DNA from: Rhizophagus clarus
Lineage: Eukaryota; Glomeromycota; Glomeromycetes; Glomerales; Glomeraceae
DNA length: 64,000 nucleotides
Reading direction: 5' to 3'
NCBI GenBank assembly: GCA_015698045.1
Contig: BLAL01000254.1
Location: 186,001 to 250,000 of the forward strand
The translations under genes and the position numbers were made by a program. Under the pieces are notes generated by a model. The model was not told where the DNA came from, did no database searches, and saw only the letters and a program-made list of their open reading frames with translations. Position 1 is the first letter of the stretch; each line of letters opens with the position of its first letter. Shown here piece after piece: positions 45,098 to 55,317 of the stretch.

Positions 45098-46233
45098 ATG
45101 TCTTCTGAAACCAGTACTCCAGCTTCCACCTCTACTACTGTTGCTGGAAATGAGACGGTCTCGTTGGCGGACGAAATTAAAAAATATGATACGGCCAAGC
45201 TTATAGGATATTTGCAGGGACAAGAGGACTTAGGACTTAGCGAGTCAGCTCTTAAAATATTAGAAAATGAAGAGATTAATGGCCGTACCTTCTTCAAGAT
45301 AACCAAAGAAGAGCTCGAGCGTCATGGAATGAAATTGGGACCTGCAACAGCTCTCGTGGACTTTGCTAAGGAGTGCAAGGAGAAAAAGTTGAGGTCGTTC
45401 TCCTCGTACAAGACTAAGAAAGAGTTGAGTGAGGTGTTGCGCAAGTATGGGATCGATAGCAATGAAATAACAAAAATTCCGCCCTTTGAGCCAGAGCCTG
45501 TGGAAATTGATGATGAAGACGAGGAGCTGGAGCAGTGTATAACAGAGATAAAACGCAGGATGGGAATTATAGGTTCGGCAACGGGTAGGAGTGAGGCTGT
45601 GCGTTGCGAGTATATTTCCCCAATATTATATGCATCCATCTATATTGCCAAAAGAATCACTAAGAAAGGAATTACCATGGACCCCCAGTTCGAAGTTGTA
45701 GGCGAAGAAGCATCTGGCCGAGTCGATTACGCAATCAAAAAAGTCATAGATGTCGTCAATGAGGAATTGATAGCCATAACAGAGGGAAAACAAAAGGATT
45801 TGGTAGCGGGATTCATGCAGAACATAATGCAACTCGAAAGCTCTCACCATACAAACACAAGAAAGAGGAAAGCATCCGTGGCATTCGATGATGAGTTTGA
45901 CTATCTCTATGGAATTGTGACCACAGGTAGAGCTTGGTCGAAGGCACTATGGCATGTGTTTGTTTTATCAATCGTTCGTATATACTAACTCGTATCTTTC
46001 TTTGTTTAGCCTCGGACTGGTACTTTCTCATGTACACGCCGGAAAGGATTTATTGCTCGAAAGACGACTATCACATAGTACTTACCGAGAATATAATGAA
46101 AAATGATGCGGAACTTCGCCGTGGTGTTAAAAAGGTTATGGGGGTAATCGTTGGCTTGTTGAAGGATAGGGTCGAAGTTGATGATTCTCCGGATAGTAAG
46201 AGAGCAAGGACGAAAAAATTTATTAAGGAATGA
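45098..46233 (+). CDS. SAM-like plus PD-(D/E)XK-like nuclease-fold protein, two exons
   Basis: Exons 45098-45926 and 46010-46233 give 350 residues. The 83-nt intron starts GTAGAG, contains a perfect TACTAAC branch site and ends TTTAG. After a Ser/Thr-rich start there is a SAM-like helical domain (residues about 25-95, YDTAKLIGYLQGQEDLGLSE...LVDFAKECKEK). A nuclease-fold region follows at about 150-240, with GRVDYAIK and ELIAITEGK (D...ExK-like). The C-terminal part has DWYFLMYTPERIY and a basic end. The left-arm paralogue is broken and lacks the intron. It may be a SAM-tethered nuclease effector or element protein; the catalytic role is inferred from the motif only. Confidence 0.75.
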
Positions 46234-46423
46234 TTTTGCGTGCGGGTCATAGGATAGAATTTAGTCATGTATCGTGAACCATGTTCACAACATTTGTATT
46301 TATTTTTAGCATGTAATAATAAAAAATCTTGGCAAATTTCAGCGACGGCCCGTCGCCCAAAACATATGATATATATTTTTTTATTTTGAATAGTTATATA
46401 CAATGTATTAGTTATTATTGATC

Positions 46424-48085
46424 ATGTCATCCGAGCTTGAATTATTGAAACAGCGTATCATTGAACTTGAGGCTGAGAATGCCGAAATACCTGATCTTAG
46501 AAGAAAGCTCTCAGAGTTCGATGCTGAGAGAGTTGATCTTAGAAGAAAACTCTCAGTGTCTGATGCTGAAATAGCCGAACTTAAGCGCAGGAATATCGAG
46601 TTTCTAAGAGCGAATAAGGAATATAACGAGAGGCGCGATGCTGAAAATGCCAAACTCAGGGCCACAATCGAGGAGTTGAAATCTGAGAATATTGAAGTTA
46701 GAGATAGACTCACGAAAGTGGAACAGAGGCAGGTGCTAAATGATAATTCTTCTAATGATAATACCCCTAACATTAACTCATCTAACTTCAATTCGGGTGC
46801 GGTCCATCATGAAAAACCGTTAGAGGAGAAAGAGATGGATAGTTTCTTGCTTGAGGCTCATAAGAAAATCGTTAGTAGTGAAAAAAAGCAACTCAATAAG
46901 GAGAAGAAATTTTTACGTAAATCGGCTAACCAGGACGTTACCTTTGGTAACGCTTATGTATCAGAAACTGTGGTGGTTGCTCCTCAATTGGTCATTGCAG
47001 ATACCCCTCAGGAAGAAATTCCCACGGTGGATTCGAAAGTGACGCACGATATAAAAGCAGTTAACAGGTATCCTGAAAATTCATATGAGGATGCACATAG
47101 GATGAGTTTAGAAATTTCGGAAGAGTTCGAAAAAACCGTTCCCTCAGGGAACGATCAGAGTCATGTGACTTCAGTTAAGCCAGATCTCGAAGTATCCATG
47201 GAGCAAGATGATGAGCAGGAATCGCTAGATAAAAATCAAATCATAGAACAGGGTCTAATACAAGAGCTGTGTGGTACCTTGCCTTTAGCGCCTTCGGCTG
47301 ACACCTGTTCACCCATATCCAGTGATGACAATATCAGCTCTACCAATACTAATTCCTCTTGCAATGGATCAGAGAATATGATTTCGGGTTCTGCCCAACA
47401 CTTGTCCTATCTATTCGATACAGCAATAAAGTCTGGTCAGCAGGAAATCTTAGACTGGTATAATTATTCACTTGAATTCGAGAGCAGGGTAGATGCTCTT
47501 ACTGCTGATGGTAGAATCAAAGATAAAACGGCAAGATCAAAGATTTATAAGGAAATGAAACCATTTCTCCCTGCTAAAATCACACAAGATAACTTGCGCA
47601 AGAAAACTCTTAGGGCTAGAAAACACCTCACGTTATTTGGAAAAAATGGAGTTGGGATAGACAAAATCAAGTTGGTCTCATATAGCGCAACTGAGATTTC
47701 GAAACTAACTAATGCACAAATCCAAAATGTCATAAAAAAATATATTAGTGATCATCAGTGTCATGTGACTTTGAAAACCGTTCCCTCGGGGAACGATCAG
47801 ATTAAGGATGAGATGAGTACATCGGCAAGTGTATCATCTGCATCCCAATCTAAGCCCGATCATTCCTATTTTCGCAACAAGATATTGGATCAATATCCTA
47901 ATCTATATAGAGAATGTAGTATTGAAAATTTCGACTATTATGGGATTACTGATGAGACAACATGCGGGGACTACATCTGCCCATTATGCAAATTAGGTCA
48001 TGATGATGAAGAAATAGAAGGTACGTATAATACCGGATCTTACTTTATTAAATGTGAACAGCGTGAAATTGAGATAGTTGCATAG
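46424..48085 (+). CDS. Coiled-coil protein with helical middle and C-terminal zinc domain
   Basis: An intact 553-residue frame. The ATG at 46424 was chosen over the in-frame TTG at 46418. Residues about 1-95 are a coiled coil (LEAENAEIPDLRRKL, IAELKRRNIEFLRANKEYNE). About 330-440 is a helical domain (QQEILDWYNYSLEFESRVDA...LRKKTLRARKHLTLFGK...DKIKLVSYSA) also found in the C-terminus of the RING protein. About 480-550 is a Cys domain (YFRNKILDQYPNLYREC...CGDYICPLCKLGHDDEE). The left-arm copy is broken. Shared domains suggest the two proteins work together or bind the same partner. Confidence 0.8.
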   Translation: MSSELELLKQRIIELEAENAEIPDLRRKLSEFDAERVDLRRKLSVSDAEIAELKRRNIEFLRANKEYNERRDAENAKLRATIEELKSENIEVRDRLTKVEQRQVLNDNSSNDNTPNINSSNFNSGAVHHEKPLEEKEMDSFLLEAHKKIVSSEKKQLNKEKKFLRKSANQDVTFGNAYVSETVVVAPQLVIADTPQEEIPTVDSKVTHDIKAVNRYPENSYEDAHRMSLEISEEFEKTVPSGNDQSHVTSVKPDLEVSMEQDDEQESLDKNQIIEQGLIQELCGTLPLAPSADTCSPISSDDNISSTNTNSSCNGSENMISGSAQHLSYLFDTAIKSGQQEILDWYNYSLEFESRVDALTADGRIKDKTARSKIYKEMKPFLPAKITQDNLRKKTLRARKHLTLFGKNGVGIDKIKLVSYSATEISKLTNAQIQNVIKKYISDHQCHVTLKTVPSGNDQIKDEMSTSASVSSASQSKPDHSYFRNKILDQYPNLYRECSIENFDYYGITDETTCGDYICPLCKLGHDDEEIEGTYNTGSYFIKCEQREIEIVA

Positions 48086-48197
48086 TCTGATCCCTCTGGG
48101 ATCGTCTGGGAATTTTAATCTTTTTTTTTCGAATGAATAGGGTTTGCATAAGCAAACAAAGGGATTTAAATTGTTTGCAGTCATATAAAAAGGAAAA

Positions 48198-48722
48198 ATG
48201 ACTGAGTCTGATAAAATACTAACCCCCGAATATCTAGACTGGCATGCCAAATTAAGTGGATTACCAAGCGTTTTGACGGATAAGATTCGTTCCAAATTAT
48301 ACAAAAGATATAAAAAACAAACTGGAAATGAGCCATGGCAACTAACAGAAGTACATGAATCAAAACAGAGTGAAGTTATAAATTCGAAGCCAGAAAAAGT
48401 GCCTATAACTTTTGACGTCAGACCCGATCCAGAATTAATTATCAAATCCGTCTTAGAGCACCTCCCATACTTGAAATTCCGAAATAGTCTTAGAGGTATT
48501 GATAATTATAATTTTGCATTACCTCAGCCGTGGAACTTGCCATGCCCTATTTGTGATGGAAAGCATGGGAATTATGGATTACATGGCTCATGGTACTGCG
48601 AAAATGGGAATCAGCTTCCTTATGATCCTGAAATAGCGAAGTTCTATTCTCAAGATAAGTTGGAATACTGTCTTACCTGCAACACTTCAAGCAATAAACT
48701 CAAGTTTGCAATTGTAGCATAG
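48198..48722 (+). CDS. MTESDKI zinc-motif protein, right arm
   Basis: An intact 174-residue frame starts MTESDKILTPEYLDWHAKLS. The N-terminal 60 residues are helical, followed by ITFDVRPDPELIIKSVLEHL. The C-terminal third has CPICDGKHGNYGLHGSWYCE and, after a spacer, YCLTC, fitting one zinc site of two Cys pairs. Unlike the left copy it has no internal stop. Function is unknown. Confidence 0.75.
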   Translation: MTESDKILTPEYLDWHAKLSGLPSVLTDKIRSKLYKRYKKQTGNEPWQLTEVHESKQSEVINSKPEKVPITFDVRPDPELIIKSVLEHLPYLKFRNSLRGIDNYNFALPQPWNLPCPICDGKHGNYGLHGSWYCENGNQLPYDPEIAKFYSQDKLEYCLTCNTSSNKLKFAIVA

Positions 48723-48780
48723 AAGATTTATCGTGTACTCTTGCGCTTGTATTTATTTTTTTTTGTCGCTTGCATGCATT

Positions 48781-48786
48781 AATAAA
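48781..48786 (+). terminator. AATAAA polyadenylation signal
   Basis: GCATTAATAAAGTACCGTGAATA lies 58 bp after the MTESDKI stop. The left arm has the equivalent TTGATAAAG...GTGAATA at the same place. Confidence 0.5.
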
Positions 48787-49275
48787 GTACCGTGAATATT
48801 CTTCTCGCTTCGCTGGTATGTAAACCCGCGCATCACGATCTCACTTTTTTTATATGAAGTATTGTAAGGCATGATTTTTGTAATCTGGTGTGACAGTCTG
48901 ACAGACATCTGTATTAAGTCGGTTGCGTAACTGATGAGTCACACCAATCTGAATTTTATTCCAAAACTAGCAACTTTTTAACGAAAATGTCAAATATTTA
49001 CACCGGCTCATCCAGTTTCGTCCGACAAAGCAGTTCTGTTCAGTGCTTAAAATAAAAATCAAAATTTACCGGCCAAAGATCCGGAAAGAAAATATTTTAC
49101 CGGATTATTTCCGGAATCTGTAAAAATTTACCGGATAATATATGGAGTTAACTTAAAATTTTGCCGGACAAAAATTCGGAACATAAAACTTTTTACCGGC
49201 GATTTCTTAAAAATTCCGGATTCTGCCGGAATTTTATCATCTATTTTAAGCCCTGGTTCTGTTACTTCTTTTACT

Positions 49276-50561
49276 ATGGCGTAAGTAGTTATAGTACTGT
49301 AACTGGACTTTTCGAAAGTTTTTTTCTTACTTCAGGGTTACTTTTAGTGATGTCAGTGATGTCGATGCTGGTGTGGCTCCAAATCAAAAGCCGGAATTAA
49401 ATTATTATCGAAATTTATGGTGGAGAAACGGCGAATTTAGTTCAAAGGCAAAGTGGGAGGAAGTATCGTAAGTCTTTTTCCTATTTGACATTTTGAGCTA
49501 GTAAGTTACTAAACTTATATTTAAATTTTGCATATCAAGACTTCCTTACTTACTTGTCGATAATGTCACTTTACGTGAATATGAACTCCGTACCGACAAA
49601 TTCAACATACATGGAATGTGGGAATGGAAAGATAATCAAGTAATGATTTACGAACTCCCGTCAAAACCCCACGAAACTTGTATTTACGCGATTAATAAGA
49701 TCATTGTTCGAGCCTGTAGTGCTGTTGATTATACAAATTCTAGAATAGTGAACCTAGGAGCAACTAGTAAGTATCAATTATTAATTTACCATCTCGGCCT
49801 TATTATTATTATATGGTATAAAATCTTTCTTCTTAAGGAACTCGTGCCGATGATTCCGGAAAAGAAACCGATTCTAGTTTTCGCCCGAAGAAAGCACGTG
49901 TTCCAGCACCAGCTGGAAGCGACGGAGAGGTACTTTTAACTTCTCCTATTAGTTTCGAATCCCATAGCATCAAAGTTTTATATTTTCGTTATTTCAGAGC
50001 GAACCCTGGCCTAACCTCGTAATAGAAGTCGCTTACAGTGAAACTATAGACCACGTTTTCAAAAAAGTAAGGGAGTACTGGTGTCCGGATTTAAGTCGTG
50101 TCCATGACGTTATTGTGGTAAAAATCGATCCTGTCCCTGACGGAGAAATACCTTCGCGCATGCAAGTAAGTTATATTAACTAAATGTTTCATTGCTTATA
50201 TATTATCCTAAAGAATTTAACCTATGTAGGCATGGCACTTTTGTGCAAACGACAGAAGAACGAGGAATTCACAACTTGAGGCTCGAACTCATGTAATGTT
50301 ACAATAGGAACATTAATCTTTTTATCAATTTTTCAATTAATGTGAATGATTTATTATTAGTTTGAATTTGGCACCCAAGACGGCGCCAACCCACCCAATC
50401 AGTTGAACATTGTACCGGGAATGCGCCTCATAAACATTAGCTTAAATTGTCTTTACCACGAAGCGTACACAGGTGTCCAAATTCCCGCCACTCTTCCTAG
50501 TCCCATTGTACTGGATTTCTACCAGGTTCTGGATGAATTTCTATTTACATATAGAGTATAA
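49276..50561 (+). CDS. Uma2-like PD-(D/E)XK nuclease-fold protein, seven exons
   Basis: Exons proposed: 49276-49280, 49336-49467, 49540-49766, 49838-49929, 49998-50165, 50230-50292 and 50361-50561. They give 295 residues with GT-AG introns and consistent phase throughout. Motifs include WEWKDNQVMIYELPSKPHE (residues about 75-95, the HE of Uma2-type proteins) and PWPNLVIEVAYSETIDHVFK (about 155-175), with an ExA/E-type core. Uma2-like restriction-endonuclease-fold families are expanded in Rhizophagus. It occupies the cargo slot of the right arm, where the left arm has the Crinkler-like gene. The tiny first exon rests on phase and a GTAAGT donor and is less certain. Confidence 0.7.
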
Positions 50562-51397
50562 TCGAAGCTGAAAGCAACCAATCATCAAATGCACACAATA
50601 TGAAGAGTAACAATTATAATGCAGAATAGCATTTTTACTATAAAAATGACAAAGAAACCTACTTCTATTATATCCTATAATGTAAAAAAATATATATGTA
50701 TTAGTAATACAATTGCAAATATAATAAAAACATTGCTATAAGCGGTTATAATGCAAGATTAAGAATATTGATAATGGTCAGCATGACAAATTGTCACATG
50801 AGATGTCTTAACACGTCACTAATTCTCTAGATGATTCTCAAATCAAAAAGAGATGATGGCTGTATGATGAAGGATGTTATTACGAAGATAAAGGCTATTA
50901 TTATGAGAACGGAAGATGTGAAAGAAAAGTCTCTCTCAAGTATATACCTAGGAAATCATGTGGGCCGATCACCTGAAATGCGCAGAAGATATTCGGTAAA
51001 ATTCTTGCCGAAGAATAGGGGCTGTGCGACATAGGATCCGCATATATATTCACATTATTTTTTTCCGCACCATGTCTAACAAAAAATTCTTTCCATCGAA
51101 GCATTATTCCTCACGCTACTGTCATACTAGCAAAACAATATTCAGGTATGGAGCGCTAGCCGAAAGTATTTCTCTAGCAATCATTATTTCGCATATGGGA
51201 TTGGGGATATCTATGCTAATCATGAAGTCATTTTTATCGATTTGCAGGGGGATTAACGGAATGACGAAATGCAGTGCGTAATTGCTGGTGAAAATCCAGG
51301 GAATGTTTTCTCCTGCGAAATTTATAAGTGAATAAAAACCCGTCTCTAGCTTTAGCCAGCAAGATAGCTGGACCACGAGAGTGATAAGTGGGCAGGT

Positions 51398-52720
51398 ATG
51401 GAGAACCAAGAGAGCTCAGTTAATATGGAAGCGAACACTGTTGATGAAATCAATATTGGCCCAATCGGCAACACACAAAGTAGAGAAAAGAGCAGTATTC
51501 CGGAATCTGAGAGACCCTCTCTTGTTAATCTTAGAAATCTTGGATATAATATTCTCAAAAGCCTCGAAGATAAAACTGTTAGAGATATTGATTTCCCAGA
51601 ACTAGGTTCATGCTCCGAATGTGGCAATGACATTTTAATGTTCCCTCTCAAGGCGTTCTCATACCTCAGCTGTGGACATATTTTTCACAGACTCTGTATC
51701 GAAAATAGACTTTTTCTTGGCACTCCAAGCGCATGTCCAGCCCCCGACTGTGGAAAGAGTGTGGACATCTTAGATGAAACTGGTATCATTTCCAATCCGG
51801 ATCCCAGAGTGACCTCCCAATCGAGTGGAATTTCACCTTCAATGGGAACGTTTGCCCTATCTTCACCACCTATACGGATGTTAGGGATCGAGGGTCCAGT
51901 AACTCAGCAAGACAAAAGTACTTTGAGATGCGCTAAATGCTCTGAAGACCTTTCTTCGTCCCTCCCTCCTCTAGGCTTTCTTCGAATCGCCCCTCAACCT
52001 CAAGGTCCTTCGAAACCGCTCGTATATTTAACCTGCAAGCATATTGTCCATTACAACTGTATCGATAATCCACGAAAGCTATGCCCTATATGTCCATCAA
52101 CTAATGATACGGAAACTGATGATATGGAAACTGACGACGATGAAACAGTAACCAACAATTTTGAAACCCAGGGCTCGAGTACCACGCAGAATAAACGTAC
52201 TATGGAACCTGCTTCTACCGAAAAATCATCTAGCAAAAAGCAGAAGACCTCAACTAATGTCGGGGAATCACCTACTCTGAAAAGGCTTATCAAGGAGTTA
52301 GCAACACCAAGCTCTGCATCGAGTACCACTGATACACAACCCACAATCGCAGACCGAGGCAATCTTACTGATTTATATAATGCGATCCTTACAGCTGAAG
52401 AAAAAAATAGAGCTACAAATCAAGAGATTATTTTGCGATATTATTCGTTTGGGGAAGAACTTGAAAATATGTTTGATAGATTCAAAAGTCTCCATAGAGA
52501 CCGTAAGGCTCAGAGAATGCTCGTCAAAGAAGTTACAAAGCAACTCCCAAGCGATCTATCGAAAAATACTATTGAGAAAAGGATAGAAAGAGCAAGAAAG
52601 ATTTATGATTTATTTAGCACCATTGGGTTTGATAAGATACAGCGGGTAAAGACCCCAGTGTCGCATATCTATGGATTAAGCTGGGAAGATATCGATACTC
52701 TTGGAGAGAAATTTAGATAG
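51398..52720 (+). CDS. Double RING-finger protein (candidate ubiquitin ligase)
   Basis: An intact 440-residue frame starts MENQESSVNMEANTVDEINI. RING 1 is at about 68-112 (CSECGNDILM...CGHIFHRLC...CPAPDC) and RING 2 at about 177-230 (CAKCSEDL...CKHIVHYNC...CPIC). A basic Ser/Lys-rich linker (STEKSSSKKQKT) is a possible nuclear signal. The C-terminal 110 residues are the helical domain shared with the coiled-coil protein (IILRYYSFGEELENMFDRFK...IEKRIERARKIYDLFSTIGF). RING proteins usually recruit E2 enzymes. A disrupted copy lies at 25053 and an N-terminal remnant at 11100. Confidence 0.8.
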   Translation: MENQESSVNMEANTVDEINIGPIGNTQSREKSSIPESERPSLVNLRNLGYNILKSLEDKTVRDIDFPELGSCSECGNDILMFPLKAFSYLSCGHIFHRLCIENRLFLGTPSACPAPDCGKSVDILDETGIISNPDPRVTSQSSGISPSMGTFALSSPPIRMLGIEGPVTQQDKSTLRCAKCSEDLSSSLPPLGFLRIAPQPQGPSKPLVYLTCKHIVHYNCIDNPRKLCPICPSTNDTETDDMETDDDETVTNNFETQGSSTTQNKRTMEPASTEKSSSKKQKTSTNVGESPTLKRLIKELATPSSASSTTDTQPTIADRGNLTDLYNAILTAEEKNRATNQEIILRYYSFGEELENMFDRFKSLHRDRKAQRMLVKEVTKQLPSDLSKNTIEKRIERARKIYDLFSTIGFDKIQRVKTPVSHIYGLSWEDIDTLGEKFR

Positions 52721-52852
52721 GCTACTGCGCCACAGTCACGTGATTTTCTGACAGGCGTCAGAGAATTTGAAATCCAAAATATATATATTTGATAATCCTT
52801 CCCTTTAGATTATTTTCGCCTGTCAATTAATTAGCTTTGCATGTGCATATCA

Positions 52853-52858
52853 AATAAA
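52853..52858 (+). terminator. AATAAA polyadenylation signal of the RING gene
   Basis: ATCAAATAAAGTTTTG lies 133 bp after the stop; the block at 28.05 kb has AATAATAAAGTTTT in the same place. Confidence 0.5.
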
Positions 52859-53039
52859 GTTTTGTTCACATAGTGAACTTTTTCTCCTTTTTAATCTCCT
52901 AATGTTTTTTAATGTATGCTATATGCGGAATGATGTCTGTATAATTTTTTATAGGGCCGACCATCTCATGACTTATAGAAACTCGGTTACCTCTGGTAAC
53001 AACTCTCCTAGAACTATCGAGGAACTGGTGGGGATCTCA

Positions 53040-53276
53040 TGTGATACGATATACAGTACATCATGCCACAAACTGATTTAGCTGAAAGCGCTGTGCATAT
53101 GCATGTAAATATAAAATCCGAAGGGATATAAATCCCGATATGCTTGTAATCGAATATTCGAATAAAAATGAATCTGATATTTATTAGAGTATACTATTGC
53201 CAAATCAGCTATAAATCACTAAATCGCTATAATTTGCTATAAGTCTTATTTATTGTGCATATCCAAGTGTATTAAT
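53040..53276 (+). promoter_or_regulatory. Conserved 5' region of the DETP-family gene
   Basis: It shares GCTGTGCATATGCATGTAAA, AATAAAAATGAATCTGATA, TTTATTAGAGTATACTA and AATCAGCTATAAA with 28200-28507. This is the likely promoter and 5' UTR. Confidence 0.5.
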
Positions 53277-54056
53277 ATGACAAGTGTGATTAAATCTCCA
53301 CTAGGCGGTGGTTTTGAGGGTACTTATGAGGAGCATATCGAATATATTGGTATGCGTTGTATCTTTGATACTGAAACTCCGTCTGAATGGAGAAATAGGA
53401 TTTGGGATCGCCTAATGTATTTTCGAAATAAAAAATATTATACATTTGGTGAGAAAGACTACTTTTATGCTCGCAAAGCATCATCACATCTTGTTGATGG
53501 ACAAAAAATCTATCCATTTTGTGGAATGGCTATCTGTTACTCATGCAATGAACTTATATATCTTGGAATAGAACACTTGTCAGTTGGTGTGAGATGTGTT
53601 TATAACGCATTGGAGGGTAAGTTCATAACTGAGAAATTCAGAGACATTAGCTTTAATGGAACACATTGGGGTATGTATCAACATTGGGCCACTGCTTGTA
53701 CCGGAAATAGGTTTTGTAAACTAAATTTCAAAGAATACATGGAAATGAAACAGCGGATCCCATTGGACAAGTGGATGAGCTTCCATCAATATGATTTGCA
53801 GATAAATCAATTTGGTAAATTCAGGCGCAGAGGACCATATACTAGTATAATTGATAATAACTATATTCTAAAAAATTTTGGCATTTATGCTGAAGAAAAA
53901 CTATATAGTTATGCTTTATGGTTAGAAAATGTCAGCAGAAGGATTAGGCGCATTAGACAGAGATGTGCTTTTCTAAGTGCTTCAAATTGCAAGAGTAATA
54001 CAAGCGAACTATATATCTCTTCTCTCTTTGCAAAACAAAATAACTTATTACCCTAA
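53277..54056 (+). CDS. DETP-family zinc-motif protein
   Basis: An intact 259-residue frame starts at ATG 53277 (MTSVIKSPLGGGFEGTYEEH). It contains DTETPSEWRNRIWDRL near residue 40 and AICYSCNELIYLGIE near 85-100 (CxxC), with later Cys/His residues (HWATACTGNRFCKL). It ends in a basic stretch (RRIRRIRQRC). A frameshifted homologue lies at 28508, also downstream of a RING gene. Function is unknown. Confidence 0.65.
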   Translation: MTSVIKSPLGGGFEGTYEEHIEYIGMRCIFDTETPSEWRNRIWDRLMYFRNKKYYTFGEKDYFYARKASSHLVDGQKIYPFCGMAICYSCNELIYLGIEHLSVGVRCVYNALEGKFITEKFRDISFNGTHWGMYQHWATACTGNRFCKLNFKEYMEMKQRIPLDKWMSFHQYDLQINQFGKFRRRGPYTSIIDNNYILKNFGIYAEEKLYSYALWLENVSRRIRRIRQRCAFLSASNCKSNTSELYISSLFAKQNNLLP

Positions 54057-54241
54057 ACTATAATCTCAATCATCCAAAAGGCACTGCAATGAGGTTGAGA
54101 AATGGGACAGTAATCAAGTTTGTCTAACTGATTTGACCAGCATTAAGCACAACTGATTTCATTCTTGATATATAACTATTCACATAATTTATTGGACATG
54201 CATTATATAATATATTTTTTTTGAAAAGTTCAGGAAGATCA

Positions 54242-54874
54242 ATGAAACGCTCTTGGGGATTCTTGATTGTGAGACAATATAACTATCAGTTTGAGAATTT
54301 CTATGCAACAGTTATCCAGCGAGCTTACAGGAATTACAAGAAGAGACCTGAATCTTTGGCAAAACGAATTTGGGAGGCGGTGAGGAATGATGATACTCCT
54401 AATAGATGGAAGTATTTAGGTATTATTCCTTGTGATGAGTATTTTTATTATATTAATGGGGAACTAATAAAATTTAACATGAAAATGGATCATTTTAATG
54501 TACTATATGGGCACACCTTATATGGTGCTAGAACTTGGGCAGAAGAGAAACGAGAACAATTAGTGTACCGATTAAATTGGTTAAGCATTGAACCTGTTAA
54601 AAAATTATTACAACAAGAAGGTTATGAACTTCTTTCTGGTGTATTTGAATGGCCTATCATGGTAAAATGGACACAGAATCCCAAATATTATCTTGATACT
54701 GAAGAAAATCGCATTTTTAAATATTTTGTTAGAAAGGACATGTTGAGACCACGTGATATAAAATCCATAAAATCCCATAGTCGGCTAACTAGTGACTGGT
54801 GGTATAAACATAAAGCATGGTTAGAAGATCCTCGAAACAAAAAAAATGGGCATATAGACGGTGCTAATCAATGA
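54242..54874 (+). CDS. IQ-motif-like protein, unknown
   Basis: An intact frame of 210 residues from ATG 54242 (MKRSWGFLIVRQYNYQFENF); a TTG 21 nt upstream is in frame but unlikely. Residues about 22-37 (ATVIQRAYRNYKKRP) match the calmodulin-binding IQ pattern IQxxxRxxxxR except that the last Arg is a Lys. LAKRIWEAVRNDDTPNRWKY follows, and the rest is rich in Trp and Tyr. This combination is common in Rhizophagus families of unknown role. Confidence 0.55.
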   Translation: MKRSWGFLIVRQYNYQFENFYATVIQRAYRNYKKRPESLAKRIWEAVRNDDTPNRWKYLGIIPCDEYFYYINGELIKFNMKMDHFNVLYGHTLYGARTWAEEKREQLVYRLNWLSIEPVKKLLQQEGYELLSGVFEWPIMVKWTQNPKYYLDTEENRIFKYFVRKDMLRPRDIKSIKSHSRLTSDWWYKHKAWLEDPRNKKNGHIDGANQ

Positions 54875-55317
54875 TGGGAAAAGATCAGCCAGACACAGTT
54901 TCCCTACCAGTCAGACGACTATAATTTACAAGGCTTCAAGTATTCGAGTCTGTATCACCTGTGGGATCTATAAATTTTAGAATATAATTAAAGTAATATA
55001 TAAATCAAAAATAGTTCCTCTATATAGGAAAATGTATTATATTAGCTTTTTTCAATAAAATAATAATATATTATCCACCCATGAAATGTACCACCTGCAG
55101 GAAGGGGTAAAATATTACGATCTCCCTATTCTAGATTAACTCCCGAATAATGTAATGCTAATCTTACTAAAATAGCAATATACCAATCTGTATTACCTGC
55201 ATTATTACAAAACATAAATATACGCGTCTCTTACCAAAAAATAAACTCTAGCGCGTTTCTTCATATTTATAAAAGGCCATATATCATAGAGGGTAAGTTC
55301 GTTATACGTATTTTTTT
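54875..55317. other. Intergenic sequence, nothing recognised
   Basis: No open frame with recognisable content. AATAAAATAATAATA near 55056 could serve as a polyadenylation region for the gene upstream. Confidence 0.4.

Larger units (their letters stand above)
43970..52720 (+). repeat. Right inverted gene arm, mostly intact
   Basis: It mirrors 18661-11080 gene by gene and in promoter and polyadenylation sequences. Homology begins at 43970 (TGATCTTCAACTCGGAAGAA). Differences: an intron in the SAM/nuclease gene, different cargo between about 48.95 and 50.8 kb, and a full RING gene at the outer end. Confidence 0.8.

Noticed and set aside
11080-52720. Calling the element a complete giant virus or Polinton
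   Set aside because: No capsid, packaging ATPase, protease or integrase frame was seen in the window.
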